From the NCBI GenBank assembly GCA_021405325.1, contig QWII01000145.1:1-20660 (forward strand): DNA of 20,660 bases, given 5' to 3'. This DNA is from Caldilinea sp. CFX5. Lineage in GTDB: Bacteria; Chloroflexota; Anaerolineae; Caldilineales; Caldilineaceae. Position numbers and translations under genes: made by a program. Below the pieces are notes generated by a model. That model ran no database searches and was not told the DNA's origin. It was given only the letters and a program-made list of their open reading frames with translations. Each line of letters begins with the position of its first letter. Position 1 is the stretch's first letter. Below, piece by piece: positions 1 to 6,657 of the stretch.

Positions 1-1926
1 TAGACATTGGTCAGGGATGGCAAAGGCGTCCACCAGCGGCACGGCCACTCGACTCACCTCATAACAGAGTGCATCGACCTGGCGGCGGATCGCTTTGGTT
101 TTGTTACCCTCGAAGTAGCCGGTCTCCAGATACCAGCCTTTGTGCTGCTCCAGATGCCAAAGCGCAAACAGGTCACAAAGCGGCTTGAGGATCGCGGCCA
201 AGACCGGATCTTCAACCCGCGCCACACCGGCTACGAATTGTTCCAAGATGACCCGTTCGATATACGCCTGCGCCAGGTTGACCAGATGATCCTGGCATTC
301 GATCATAGCATCGTGAGCTGTCATGCCCCGTTCCAGCCGGGCGCGCAGGCGGCGCGCCAGGGATGTGACCAAGCGCTGTTCACGGTAACGGAAAGCCGTC
401 AGTTGAAAATCGCTATCGCGCAGATGGGCGGGGTCGCTGTTGCGGGTCACCAATGGATTGTAGACCGCCGCCGTTTGTGACGCCTGGTTGGTAATATAGC
501 GCACGAGGCTCAACAACTTGGTGTCGCTAAATTGCTGCTTGAAATCGGCCAGGCAGTTCTTGGCCACCAATTGCATGAGAACCGTGTTATCCCCCTCAAA
601 GGTCGTGAAGATGTCGGTGTCGGCCTTGAGTGCAGCAAAGCGGTTGGCAGCCATATAACCCTGCCCGCCACAGGCTTCGCGGCCCATTTGCAGCGTGCGG
701 GTGGTGTTCCAGGTGCTAAAGGCTTTGAGACCGGCGGCCAGCGTTTCGATCTCCCGCATTTCCGCTTCGGTGCGATTGACAAAGCGTTTCATTAGATGTT
801 TCACCGCAAAATCAAGGGCATAGGCGTTCGCCAAGAGCGGCATCAACCGGCGCTGATGGGTCTGATAATCCAGCAGCAAGGTTTCCGGTTGGTCGGCGCC
901 GGGGCCGAATTGCCGTCGTTGGGCGGCATAGCGGATGGCGATGGTTAAGCCTGACTTGGCAGCACTGAGAGCAGAGGCCGCAATGCCAATCCGCCCGGCG
1001 ACCAGCGTGCCGATCATGGTGAAGAAGCGTTTGGCCTCAGCGGCAATGGGACTTTGGTAGTCGCCCTCCGGCGTCACATCGGCAAAGCGGTTGAGTAAGG
1101 CAGTGCGTGGAATAGGTACTTGATCAAACCAGAGCCGCCCATTGTCTACACCGTTCAGCCCCATCTTTTCGCCGTTGTCCTCAATGCGGATGCCGGGCAG
1201 CGGTTGACCATTAGCGTCACGGATGGGGACGAGGAAGGCATGGACGCCGTAGCAATGGTCATTGATGATCAACTGGGCAAAGACCGTCGCCAGTTGACCA
1301 TGCCGAGCGGCGTTGCCGATGTATTCTTTGCGCGCACTTTCGCCGGGTGTGTGGATGATGAACTCCTCGGTGGTGGGGTCATAGTGGGCGGTAGTTTCAA
1401 TATCGCGCACGTTGGAACCGTGGCCCAATTCAGTCATAGCAAAGCAGCCGGGCAGAGTCAAGCTTCCCACCGCCGGTAGATATTGAGCGTGATGTGTCGC
1501 CGTTCCAAGGGCATGAATGCTGCCGCCAAAGAGGCCAAATTGTACGCCAAATTTGATCACCAGGCTAAGATCATGATAGCTCAAGGTCTCCATCACGGCC
1601 AGATATTGGGCCATGTCATCCTGACCGCCATAGGCTTTGGGGTAGGCCAGCGCACCCAGCCCCGCTTCGGCTAAAATTTTACACCAGCCCAAGACATGGT
1701 CGCGATAGGCATTCCGATCCGCCAGGGTGACATAGGCAAAACGGGGGTCGCTCAACAAGGTGCGCACCCGGTGGCGGATGGCGGCTTGTTCGCCGTCGAG
1801 CAGTTGCGTCAGGGCGGCTGGGTCAAAACCGGCGGGGTGGGCCGGGGTAGCGGCCAGCGCCGCTTCGAGCTGTTGTAAAAGTTCCTGATCCGTTGTTGGT
1901 TCAAACGTGTCATGCGTGACAGTCAT
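1..1926 (-). CDS. Acyl-CoA oxidase/dehydrogenase family protein, C-terminus cut by window edge
   Basis: An uninterrupted frame of 642 codons runs from an ATG preceded by a GGAGATG-type ribosome site to the left edge, with no stop reached. Motifs match peroxisomal-type acyl-CoA oxidases (ACOX) more than short acyl-CoA dehydrogenases: CFAMTELGHGSN (about 161-172, flavin region), RRQFGP (337-342), LLDYQTHQRRLMP (351-363), REACGGQGY (416-424) and TTFEGDN (441-447), whose Glu444 aligns with the catalytic base. ACOX proteins are usually about 650-700 residues, so only a few residues should be missing. The family oxidises acyl-CoA to trans-2-enoyl-CoA using FAD; true oxidases pass electrons to oxygen and make H2O2, while some bacterial members may use other acceptors. 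No partner gene is visible on this side. Confidence 0.9.
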   Translation of the reverse strand, partial: MTVTHDTFEPTTDQELLQQLEAALAATPAHPAGFDPAALTQLLDGEQAAIRHRVRTLLSDPRFAYVTLADRNAYRDHVLGWCKILAEAGLGALAYPKAYGGQDDMAQYLAVMETLSYHDLSLVIKFGVQFGLFGGSIHALGTATHHAQYLPAVGSLTLPGCFAMTELGHGSNVRDIETTAHYDPTTEEFIIHTPGESARKEYIGNAARHGQLATVFAQLIINDHCYGVHAFLVPIRDANGQPLPGIRIEDNGEKMGLNGVDNGRLWFDQVPIPRTALLNRFADVTPEGDYQSPIAAEAKRFFTMIGTLVAGRIGIAASALSAAKSGLTIAIRYAAQRRQFGPGADQPETLLLDYQTHQRRLMPLLANAYALDFAVKHLMKRFVNRTEAEMREIETLAAGLKAFSTWNTTRTLQMGREACGGQGYMAANRFAALKADTDIFTTFEGDNTVLMQLVAKNCLADFKQQFSDTKLLSLVRYITNQASQTAAVYNPLVTRNSDPAHLRDSDFQLTAFRYREQRLVTSLARRLRARLERGMTAHDAMIECQDHLVNLAQAYIERVILEQFVAGVARVEDPVLAAILKPLCDLFALWHLEQHKGWYLETGYFEGNKTKAIRRQVDALCYEVSRVAVPLVDAFAIPDQCL

Positions 1927-1960
1927 CGTTCATCTCCTACTTTATTTTCCTAGACCTGTC

Positions 1961-1985
1961 GTTGTTGATTTTCATTATCAACAAC
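1961..1985. promoter_or_regulatory. 9-bp inverted repeat in the leader of the acyl-CoA oxidase gene
   Basis: GTTGTTGAT at 1961-1969 and its exact complement ATCAACAAC at 1977-1985 flank a 7-nt spacer, 35 bp upstream of the oxidase start codon. No T-run follows on either strand, so a terminator is unlikely. The size and position suit a repressor operator of the TetR or FadR kind common in fatty-acid genes, but the regulator identity is inference only. Confidence 0.4.
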
Positions 1986-2120
1986 CCTGTTGTGGGATGG
2001 TTCTCAGCCAATCGCCATTCGGTTGCCATGACCGTACACCAGGTTAGGGTTTTTGCGGAGAGAGCAGATATACTACTTTGGCAATCATCCTTGAAGTCAA
2101 TTCTCTAGCAGGAAATGGTT

Positions 2121-2531
2121 ATGGCATATACACTGGGCGACCCCTTTCGCTCCTTACGGTTTATTCTACGGTTCCACGGCGTTTTCATTGCTCTTGTTGT
2201 CGGCTTATTCCTCCTCATCGCACCGCGCACCTGGCTACTCCAATGGGGCATCTATGAAAGTGGGCCGCTCTGGCCGTGGCGTTTTGCCGGCGCTAGTCAG
2301 TTGGGCTTGGGGATCCTCTTTTTTTTGCTGGCCGGGCAGGATTATCTCAGTCGTTTCGCTTTGATCACAACGGTGATTACCAATAGTCTGCTGGCATTGG
2401 TGTTGCTCACAGCCTATCTGCGGCAAGAATTAACCGGGCTGTCGAGCGTAGGGCAGCTTTTGCTCGTCTTGATCTTTCTCTTCTACTTATTGGGGGCCGT
2501 CATCCCGCTACGTTATATACGGGGCGGATAA
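2121..2531 (+). CDS. Small four-helix membrane protein of unknown function
   Basis: 136 residues with four clear hydrophobic segments (about 16-34, 53-72, 77-98 and 109-128) separated by short polar loops, so an integral membrane protein. The ATG at 2121 is preferred over one at 2115 because the AGGA at 2110-2113 lies 7 nt from the former and almost touches the latter. I do not recognise the family. There is no enzyme-like motif, no charged cluster within the helices and no neighbouring gene on the same transcript. It is divergent from the acyl-CoA oxidase across a 194-bp gap, so the two could share a control region. Confidence 0.75.
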   Translation: MAYTLGDPFRSLRFILRFHGVFIALVVGLFLLIAPRTWLLQWGIYESGPLWPWRFAGASQLGLGILFFLLAGQDYLSRFALITTVITNSLLALVLLTAYLRQELTGLSSVGQLLLVLIFLFYLLGAVIPLRYIRGG

Positions 2532-2653
2532 AGCAAACTTCCTGAACATCGTTATGCAAAGATTGTGCAAAGGTAAAGCATGTTTTTGACGAAACCGGCT
2601 AATTGAGGAATCGCTTACCGATAGCCATACCGCTGCCACGGTACAATAGGTTG

Positions 2654-2721
2654 GGAGACTACTTCTTCCTCCTCCTTTGAGAGGGGAACGACGTCGGAAG
2701 ACATCGTTCCCCGATCTTTTT
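2654..2721 (+). ncRNA. Candidate small RNA or leader with C/U-rich anti-SD tract
   Basis: A TACAAT box at 2642-2647 is followed by about 68 nt that end in an intrinsic terminator. The interval contains the pyrimidine tract CTTCCTCCTCCTTT (2664-2677), complementary to AGGAGG-type ribosome sites, as in several C-rich regulatory RNAs. No good -35 box lies at the right distance, so the promoter is weak evidence. It could equally be a read-through terminator for the membrane-protein gene upstream. Confidence 0.3.
2683..2721 (+). terminator. Strong intrinsic terminator with GGAA tetraloop
   Basis: GGGGAACGA (2683-2691) pairs with TCGTTCCCC (2704-2712). After one C/A mismatch the stem continues with GTC/GAC closing a GGAA (GNRA-type) tetraloop. 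GATC and five T residues follow at 2717-2721. It lies about 150 bp after the membrane-protein gene and 140 bp before the next start codon. Confidence 0.75.
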
Positions 2722-2862
2722 CTACGATACTAAGCTCCTAGCCGGTTCCGTAGTGACTTTTCGGCCTGAAATTCCTCCCCATCGGTATGCAAAGTTGCAA
2801 AAAGCTGATAAACCAGTAGGATTGGGAAAGCAAAAATTGAGGCGCAAGGGTAGGAATTGTTT

Positions 2863-3753
2863 ATGAGTTTTTTGCGAAACTTATTTAGCCGAAGCAAGCT
2901 CGATGGCGATGCGCTGGCGCGTTCCAGCGAAAAAGCCGATTACGCACAAATTGCATTATTGGCAGCGTTTCAGCCCGCCCGCCCGTTGCATGATGCCAAA
3001 ACCCAACAACTATGGAATCGGGTCTTGCCCCGTTCCTATATGGAAACGATTGCCCTCTTGCAAAAGGAAGGCTGGTTGGCCGAACGGGGTAGCCAGTGGG
3101 AGGCAACCGCAACCGCGCAACCCTTTCTCCAACGCTATGCCGAGCGATTAGCGGCAGAGAAAGCGGCGGTGTTACCGAAAGTGCACAAAGCGCTGGCCGA
3201 AAAAGATACCGGTGAAGCGCTCACCATCCGGCGCGCGTATGAGGCGCAGCAACCGCTGGGCAAAGCCGACTGGACCGGCCCCGAACCGCAACTCAGCCAC
3301 AGCGCCTTAACCCGGCGTATTCTCTTTTTGAAGCACTGGTTGTTGGATGGTCTCAGCGCGCCAACCGTGGAGTGGCTCAAACTCTATGCGGCTGAACAAC
3401 ACCTCTGGGGCGCCTACTGGGAATTGCCCCTGGCCGACATTCCTGCGGCTGTTCAAGCAGAATTAGCAAAACCAGGGTTGACAACCGCCGAAGCTGTCTA
3501 CTGGCGCGCCTACCAGTTGGCGCTCTATGTGGACAACCAGGAGACCTGGCAGCGTTGCAAAGGGGGCGATCATGTGCGCCGCTTAGAGATTGTGGGGCCG
3601 GATGATGAAGATACCTGCCCCGCCTGCCGCGAAGTGTTGGGCAAACAATTTTTGGTCGCCCGCGCCCCGGAACTCCCCCACAAAGAGTGTCACACAAGCC
3701 GCGGTTGTCGCTGTCGCTACGAACCGGTGCTTGAGTCATATGAGGATCTATAG
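2863..3753 (+). CDS. Unknown protein with phage Mu gpF-like C-terminal Cys/His domain
   Basis: 296 residues from an ATG placed 7 nt after AGGA (2852-2855); a TTG two codons upstream has no spacing for a ribosome site. The N-terminal two thirds is helical and charged, with a winged-helix-like stretch (about 55-95: IALLQKEGWL, then a short basic turn and a helix). The last 60 residues carry DEDTCPACREVLGKQF, then LPHKECHTSRGCRCRYEPV. This follows the spacing of the phage Mu F minor-head domain (PF04233: D..C..C...G..., HP.CRC), probably a small metal-binding fold. There are no other phage genes nearby, so this is a free-standing bacterial use of the domain. Its function is not known. A repeat-rich region begins directly after the stop codon. 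Confidence 0.65.
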   Translation: MSFLRNLFSRSKLDGDALARSSEKADYAQIALLAAFQPARPLHDAKTQQLWNRVLPRSYMETIALLQKEGWLAERGSQWEATATAQPFLQRYAERLAAEKAAVLPKVHKALAEKDTGEALTIRRAYEAQQPLGKADWTGPEPQLSHSALTRRILFLKHWLLDGLSAPTVEWLKLYAAEQHLWGAYWELPLADIPAAVQAELAKPGLTTAEAVYWRAYQLALYVDNQETWQRCKGGDHVRRLEIVGPDDEDTCPACREVLGKQFLVARAPELPHKECHTSRGCRCRYEPVLESYEDL

Positions 3754-3756
3754 TCG

Positions 3757-3872
3757 TATAGTCCACCGTCGCGTGGTCGCGTAGTCTGAAATCAGGTCGT
3801 CGGGTCAGTTTAATCACTATCAACACACGACGATGGACTACGCGACTTCAGACTACGCGACGATGGACGTAA
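3757..3872. repeat. Composite inverted repeat built from TAGTC/GACTA units
   Basis: An 18-nt arm at 3776-3793 matches the complement of 3844-3861 at 17 of 18 positions. A second pair, TAGTCCACCGTCG (3759-3771) against CGACGATGGACTA (3828-3840), nests outside or inside it with one mismatch, and CGACGATGGAC recurs at 3859-3869. The block fills most of the gap between the Mu F-like gene and the cyclophilin. A similar TAGTC-rich run occurs at 17466-17489. It is probably an intergenic repeat family; it may act as a terminator by folding, but no T-run follows. Confidence 0.6.
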
Positions 3873-3897
3873 TTAGCAAACCAGAGAGGACATCATC

Positions 3898-4377
3898 ATG
3901 AAACAATATAACAGCGCCCCGGCCATGCAGATCGACCCGAAGAAGAATTACAAGGCGACCATCGAAACGCCACGGGGCAACATTGTGATCGAACTTTATC
4001 CCCAACATGCGCCCAAAACGGTCAACAACTTTGTCTTTCTCGCCAAGGAGGGCTATTACGATGGCGTCCTCTTTCACCGGGTGATCAGCGACTTTATGAT
4101 CCAAGGCGGCGACCCCACCGGCACCGGACGCGGCGGCCCCGGTTACAAATTTGAGGATGAAACCAAGGGCAACCCGCTCAAACATGAGACCGGTGTGCTA
4201 TCGATGGCGAACGCCGGCCCCAACACCAATGGCAGCCAATTCTTCATCACCCACTCGCCCCAGCCCCATCTGAACGGCAAGCACACGGTCTTTGGCAAAG
4301 TGGTCGAAGGGCAAAAGGTCGTCGACGCCATCCGCCAGGGTGACGCCATGACCAAGGTGACGATTGCAGAGAGTTAA
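3898..4377 (+). CDS. ppiB: Cyclophilin-type peptidyl-prolyl cis-trans isomerase
   Basis: 159 residues, the usual length of a cytoplasmic bacterial cyclophilin. Core motifs are all present: [20 protein letters not shown] (about 54-73, with the active-site Arg in FHRV and the F.IQGGD signature), [27 protein letters not shown] (substrate-binding Q and F) and [10 protein letters not shown]. No signal peptide is visible, so it should act in the cytosol, catalysing proline isomerisation during folding. The start is supported by GAGAGGA 7 nt before the ATG. A conserved-sounding neighbour relation with FabF downstream is doubtful because a long palindrome separates the two. Confidence 0.95.
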   Translation: MKQYNSAPAMQIDPKKNYKATIETPRGNIVIELYPQHAPKTVNNFVFLAKEGYYDGVLFHRVISDFMIQGGDPTGTGRGGPGYKFEDETKGNPLKHETGVLSMANAGPNTNGSQFFITHSPQPHLNGKHTVFGKVVEGQKVVDAIRQGDAMTKVTIAES

Positions 4378-4395
4378 TTGATTGTTATCTGCTGC

Positions 4396-4448
4396 GTGCT
4401 ACGTGATTCGTGACCTTCGACAAGCTCAGGTCACGAATCACGTAGCAC
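4396..4448. repeat. Perfect 21-bp-arm palindrome between cyclophilin and FabF genes
   Basis: Arms at 4396-4416 and 4428-4448 are exact complements with an 11-nt loop (TCGACAAGCTC). The core, CCTTCGACAAGCTCAGG, is itself a near-palindrome that I recognise as a recurrent intergenic motif in several bacterial genomes. It begins 18 bp after the cyclophilin stop and has no T-run. It could serve as a transcript-end stabiliser, or it may be a non-autonomous repeat. Confidence 0.8.
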
Positions 4449-4489
4449 ACAGCATGGTTCGTTCAACCAGAGTGACAAAGAGAAATGTT

Positions 4490-5743
4490 ATGGAACTAAA
4501 ACGCGTAGTGGTAACCGGGCTGGGGGCGTTGACGCCGCTGGGCAACAACGTAGCGACCACATGGGCAAATTTGTTGGCCGGCGTCAGCGGTGCGGCGCCG
4601 ATTACGCGCTTTGATACCACGCCCTTCAAAACGCAATTCGCCTGTGAAGTGAAAAATTTCGACCCGGCCGCTTACATGGATAAGAAAGAGGCGCGCCGTG
4701 CGGATCGCTTTGCCCAATATGCGCTGGTAACCGTAGGCGAAGCGCTCAAAGATGCGGGCATTGAACCGGAAAAGTTCGACACCACGCGCATTGGCGTCAT
4801 CTGGGCGTCAGCGTTGGGGGGGCTGGAAACTATTGAAGAACAGCTCCTGAAATACGGCCAGGAGCCGGGCAATCCCCGCTTTAGTCCGCTCTACGTCCCC
4901 AAGATGTTGGTCGATGCCAGTTCGGGCGTCATTTCGCTGCACTATGGGCTGCGCGGGGTGAACTATAACACGACTTCGGCCTGTGCCTCGACCAATCATG
5001 CGCTGATTGATTCACTCTACCAGATTCGTCTGGGCAAAGCCGACATCATTGTCACCGGCGGCTCCGAGGCGGCGATCACCCCTTCGTCGGTGGGTGGCTT
5101 TAGTTCGGCGCAGGCGCTCTCCACTCGCAACGATGATCCGCAACGAGCCTCGCGCCCCTTTGATGCCACGCGCGATGGTTTTGTCCTGGGCGAAGGCAGT
5201 TGCGCGTTGATTCTGGAAGAGTATGAACATGCCGTCCGCCGGGGTGCAAAAATCTATGCCGAAATGGTGGGCGGCGCCAGTTCCGCCGATGCCTACCACG
5301 CCACGGCTGCCCACCCGGAAGGTGACGGCGCCTATCTGAGTATGCGCAACGCCCTCGATGACGCTCATCTGACAGCGGCTGATATTGACTACATCAACCC
5401 CCACGCCACCTCAACGCCGGTCGGTGACTTGAGCGAACTAAAGGCGATGCAGCGTCTTTTGGGTGATCATCTGGACAAAGTGCAGATCAGCGCTACCAAG
5501 TCGATGACCGGTCACCTCTTGGGTGCAGCCGGCGCCGTCGAAGGGTTGATTGCCGTTATGACCATCTGTCAAGGCCAGATCCCGCCGACCATCAACACGG
5601 AGCAGCTTGATTCCGCTGTCCCACCGACGCTGAATTTGACCCTGGGCGAAAAACAGACGCGCCCGGTCAATATCGCCATGAGCAACTCCTTCGGCTTCGG
5701 CGGCCACAACTCGACGGTGATCTTCCAAAAACTGGATCGTTGA
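4490..5743 (+). CDS. fabF: 3-oxoacyl-[acyl-carrier-protein] synthase II
   Basis: 417 residues, close to the usual FabF length of about 412. It condenses malonyl-ACP with acyl-ACP in fatty acid elongation. The catalytic triad is visible: Cys165 in TTSACAS, His305 in NPHATSTPVGD and His342 in KSMTGHLLGAAGA, with Lys337 also conserved. The family C-terminal motif NSFGFGGHN is present. The start is the ATG before ELKRVVVTG, where FabF proteins normally begin. The open frame extends to 4382, but that extension would translate the upstream palindrome and is rejected. The ribosome site is weak (AGAG). It stands alone rather than in a fab cluster; no acpP or fabD is adjacent. Confidence 0.96.
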   Translation: MELKRVVVTGLGALTPLGNNVATTWANLLAGVSGAAPITRFDTTPFKTQFACEVKNFDPAAYMDKKEARRADRFAQYALVTVGEALKDAGIEPEKFDTTRIGVIWASALGGLETIEEQLLKYGQEPGNPRFSPLYVPKMLVDASSGVISLHYGLRGVNYNTTSACASTNHALIDSLYQIRLGKADIIVTGGSEAAITPSSVGGFSSAQALSTRNDDPQRASRPFDATRDGFVLGEGSCALILEEYEHAVRRGAKIYAEMVGGASSADAYHATAAHPEGDGAYLSMRNALDDAHLTAADIDYINPHATSTPVGDLSELKAMQRLLGDHLDKVQISATKSMTGHLLGAAGAVEGLIAVMTICQGQIPPTINTEQLDSAVPPTLNLTLGEKQTRPVNIAMSNSFGFGGHNSTVIFQKLDR

Positions 5744-5753
5744 TCCATTCATC

Positions 5754-5821
5754 AACCACAAAGGCGCGAAGTTCACGAAGATTTGCAAGCCTTTCTTCGT
5801 GAACTTCGCGCCTTTGTGGTT
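5754..5821. terminator. 28-bp-arm perfect palindrome between convergent genes, likely bidirectional terminator
   Basis: Arms at 5754-5781 and 5794-5821 are perfect complements over 28 bp with a 12-nt loop. It starts 10 bp after the FabF stop and ends 18 bp before the amidohydrolase stop. The arm sequence contains AACCACAAAGGCGCGAAG, a recurrent intergenic repeat type in many genomes. Placement between tail-to-tail genes suggests bidirectional termination, although T-runs are short. Confidence 0.7.
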
Positions 5822-5839
5822 AAATGCTCTTCCTTGGTT

Positions 5840-6586
5840 TTACAGTTTGTAGATCCGCTTGAAGTTTTCGCCCAGGATGAGCGCCGCTTCTTCAGCCGTG
5901 AAGCCGACGTTACGGATGCCGTTGACGCCATGCACCGCCACGCCCGCCGGGCCGTTGGAGCCAAAGACGATGCGGTCGGCGCCCACTTTGCCTTCGCGGA
6001 CAATGTTCTTGATGGTGATCGGTTCGGCGGCGGCGATCAAGGTGGTGCCCAGATAGATGTTGGGGTTGGCAATCGCCGCCTCTACCGCCAGACCGACCCA
6101 TTCGCGATAGCCCATGTGATCCATCAAAATCGGCACATCCGGGTGGCGCTGGGCCACGTTGGCAATATAGGCCGGCGAACAGCCGCTCAACTCCGAGCCG
6201 GAGTGAATGGTGGCGGTGATGCCCAACTCTTTTGCCAGCGCCATGACCGGATCGACACAAGGCGAATCAATGCGATAGCGATGACCGGCGGCCATCAACT
6301 TCACCGTGCGCGCCCCGTTGTCCACACACCGTTTGAGATCGTCAAGCGCCAACGGCCCCATGGTCGGGTTGATCAAGGCGCCGGGCAGAATGCGCGGCTC
6401 CCCTTTACAGACTGATAACATGTGGGCGTTCGCCTCGCGCGGGTCCGCCATCACCCCGCCGACAAAGAGGATCGTTGCATCGATCCCCGCCTCATCCATC
6501 GTCGCCAACACGCCCGCTTTGCCGTAAGGCTTGTCATTGAACTCCAGCGGCATATACGCTTCAAAGTCACCAACAAAGTGCGCCAT
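5840..6586 (-). CDS. Amidohydrolase-2 family TIM-barrel protein lacking several metal ligands
   Basis: 248 residues from an ATG with a near-perfect AAGGAGG site, so the short N-terminus is real. The fold is that of PF04909: VKLMAAGHRYRID, ITATIHSGSE (His128), PDVPILMDHMGY (His157), DRIVFGSNGPAG and a C-terminal AEEAALILGENFKRIY. Family members normally start with a DxHxH metal motif; here the same place reads GDFEAYM (Asp7, Glu9, Tyr11). The usual GSDxP metal Asp is Asn211. The two central His residues remain. It may bind metal differently, be a decarboxylase-like variant, or be inactive. It lies 61 bp after a DUF362 gene on the same strand and is probably co-transcribed with it. Confidence 0.8.
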   Translation of the reverse strand: MAHFVGDFEAYMPLEFNDKPYGKAGVLATMDEAGIDATILFVGGVMADPREANAHMLSVCKGEPRILPGALINPTMGPLALDDLKRCVDNGARTVKLMAAGHRYRIDSPCVDPVMALAKELGITATIHSGSELSGCSPAYIANVAQRHPDVPILMDHMGYREWVGLAVEAAIANPNIYLGTTLIAAAEPITIKNIVREGKVGADRIVFGSNGPAGVAVHGVNGIRNVGFTAEEAALILGENFKRIYKL

Positions 6587-6625
6587 CAGTTCCTCCTTGA
6601 GTATTCAATTGTCGATACGCCAACC

Positions 6626-6657
6626 ATTAATAATTAACCGTTGACAATTAATTATTA
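6626..6657. repeat. AT-rich inverted repeat between DUF362 and amidohydrolase genes
   Basis: TAATAATTAA and TTAATTATTA flank a 9-nt spacer containing TTGACAA, and AATTGTC/GACAATT pairs lie just outside. The block spans the short gap between two co-directional genes and touches the end of the DUF362 gene. It contrasts sharply with the GC-rich surroundings. It may be an intergenic repeat; no regulatory role can be shown. Confidence 0.4.

Noticed and set aside
7..1878. Several plus-strand open frames of 60-157 codons
   Set aside because: They lie antisense to the acyl-CoA oxidase gene, whose frame is continuous and rich in family motifs; they have no ribosome sites or recognisable domains.
4382..4489. 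N-terminal extension of FabF
   Set aside because: It would translate the 21-bp-arm palindrome, and FabF proteins begin at the later ATG.
5783..6415. Plus-strand open frame of 210 codons
   Set aside because: Antisense to the amidohydrolase and begins inside the terminator palindrome.
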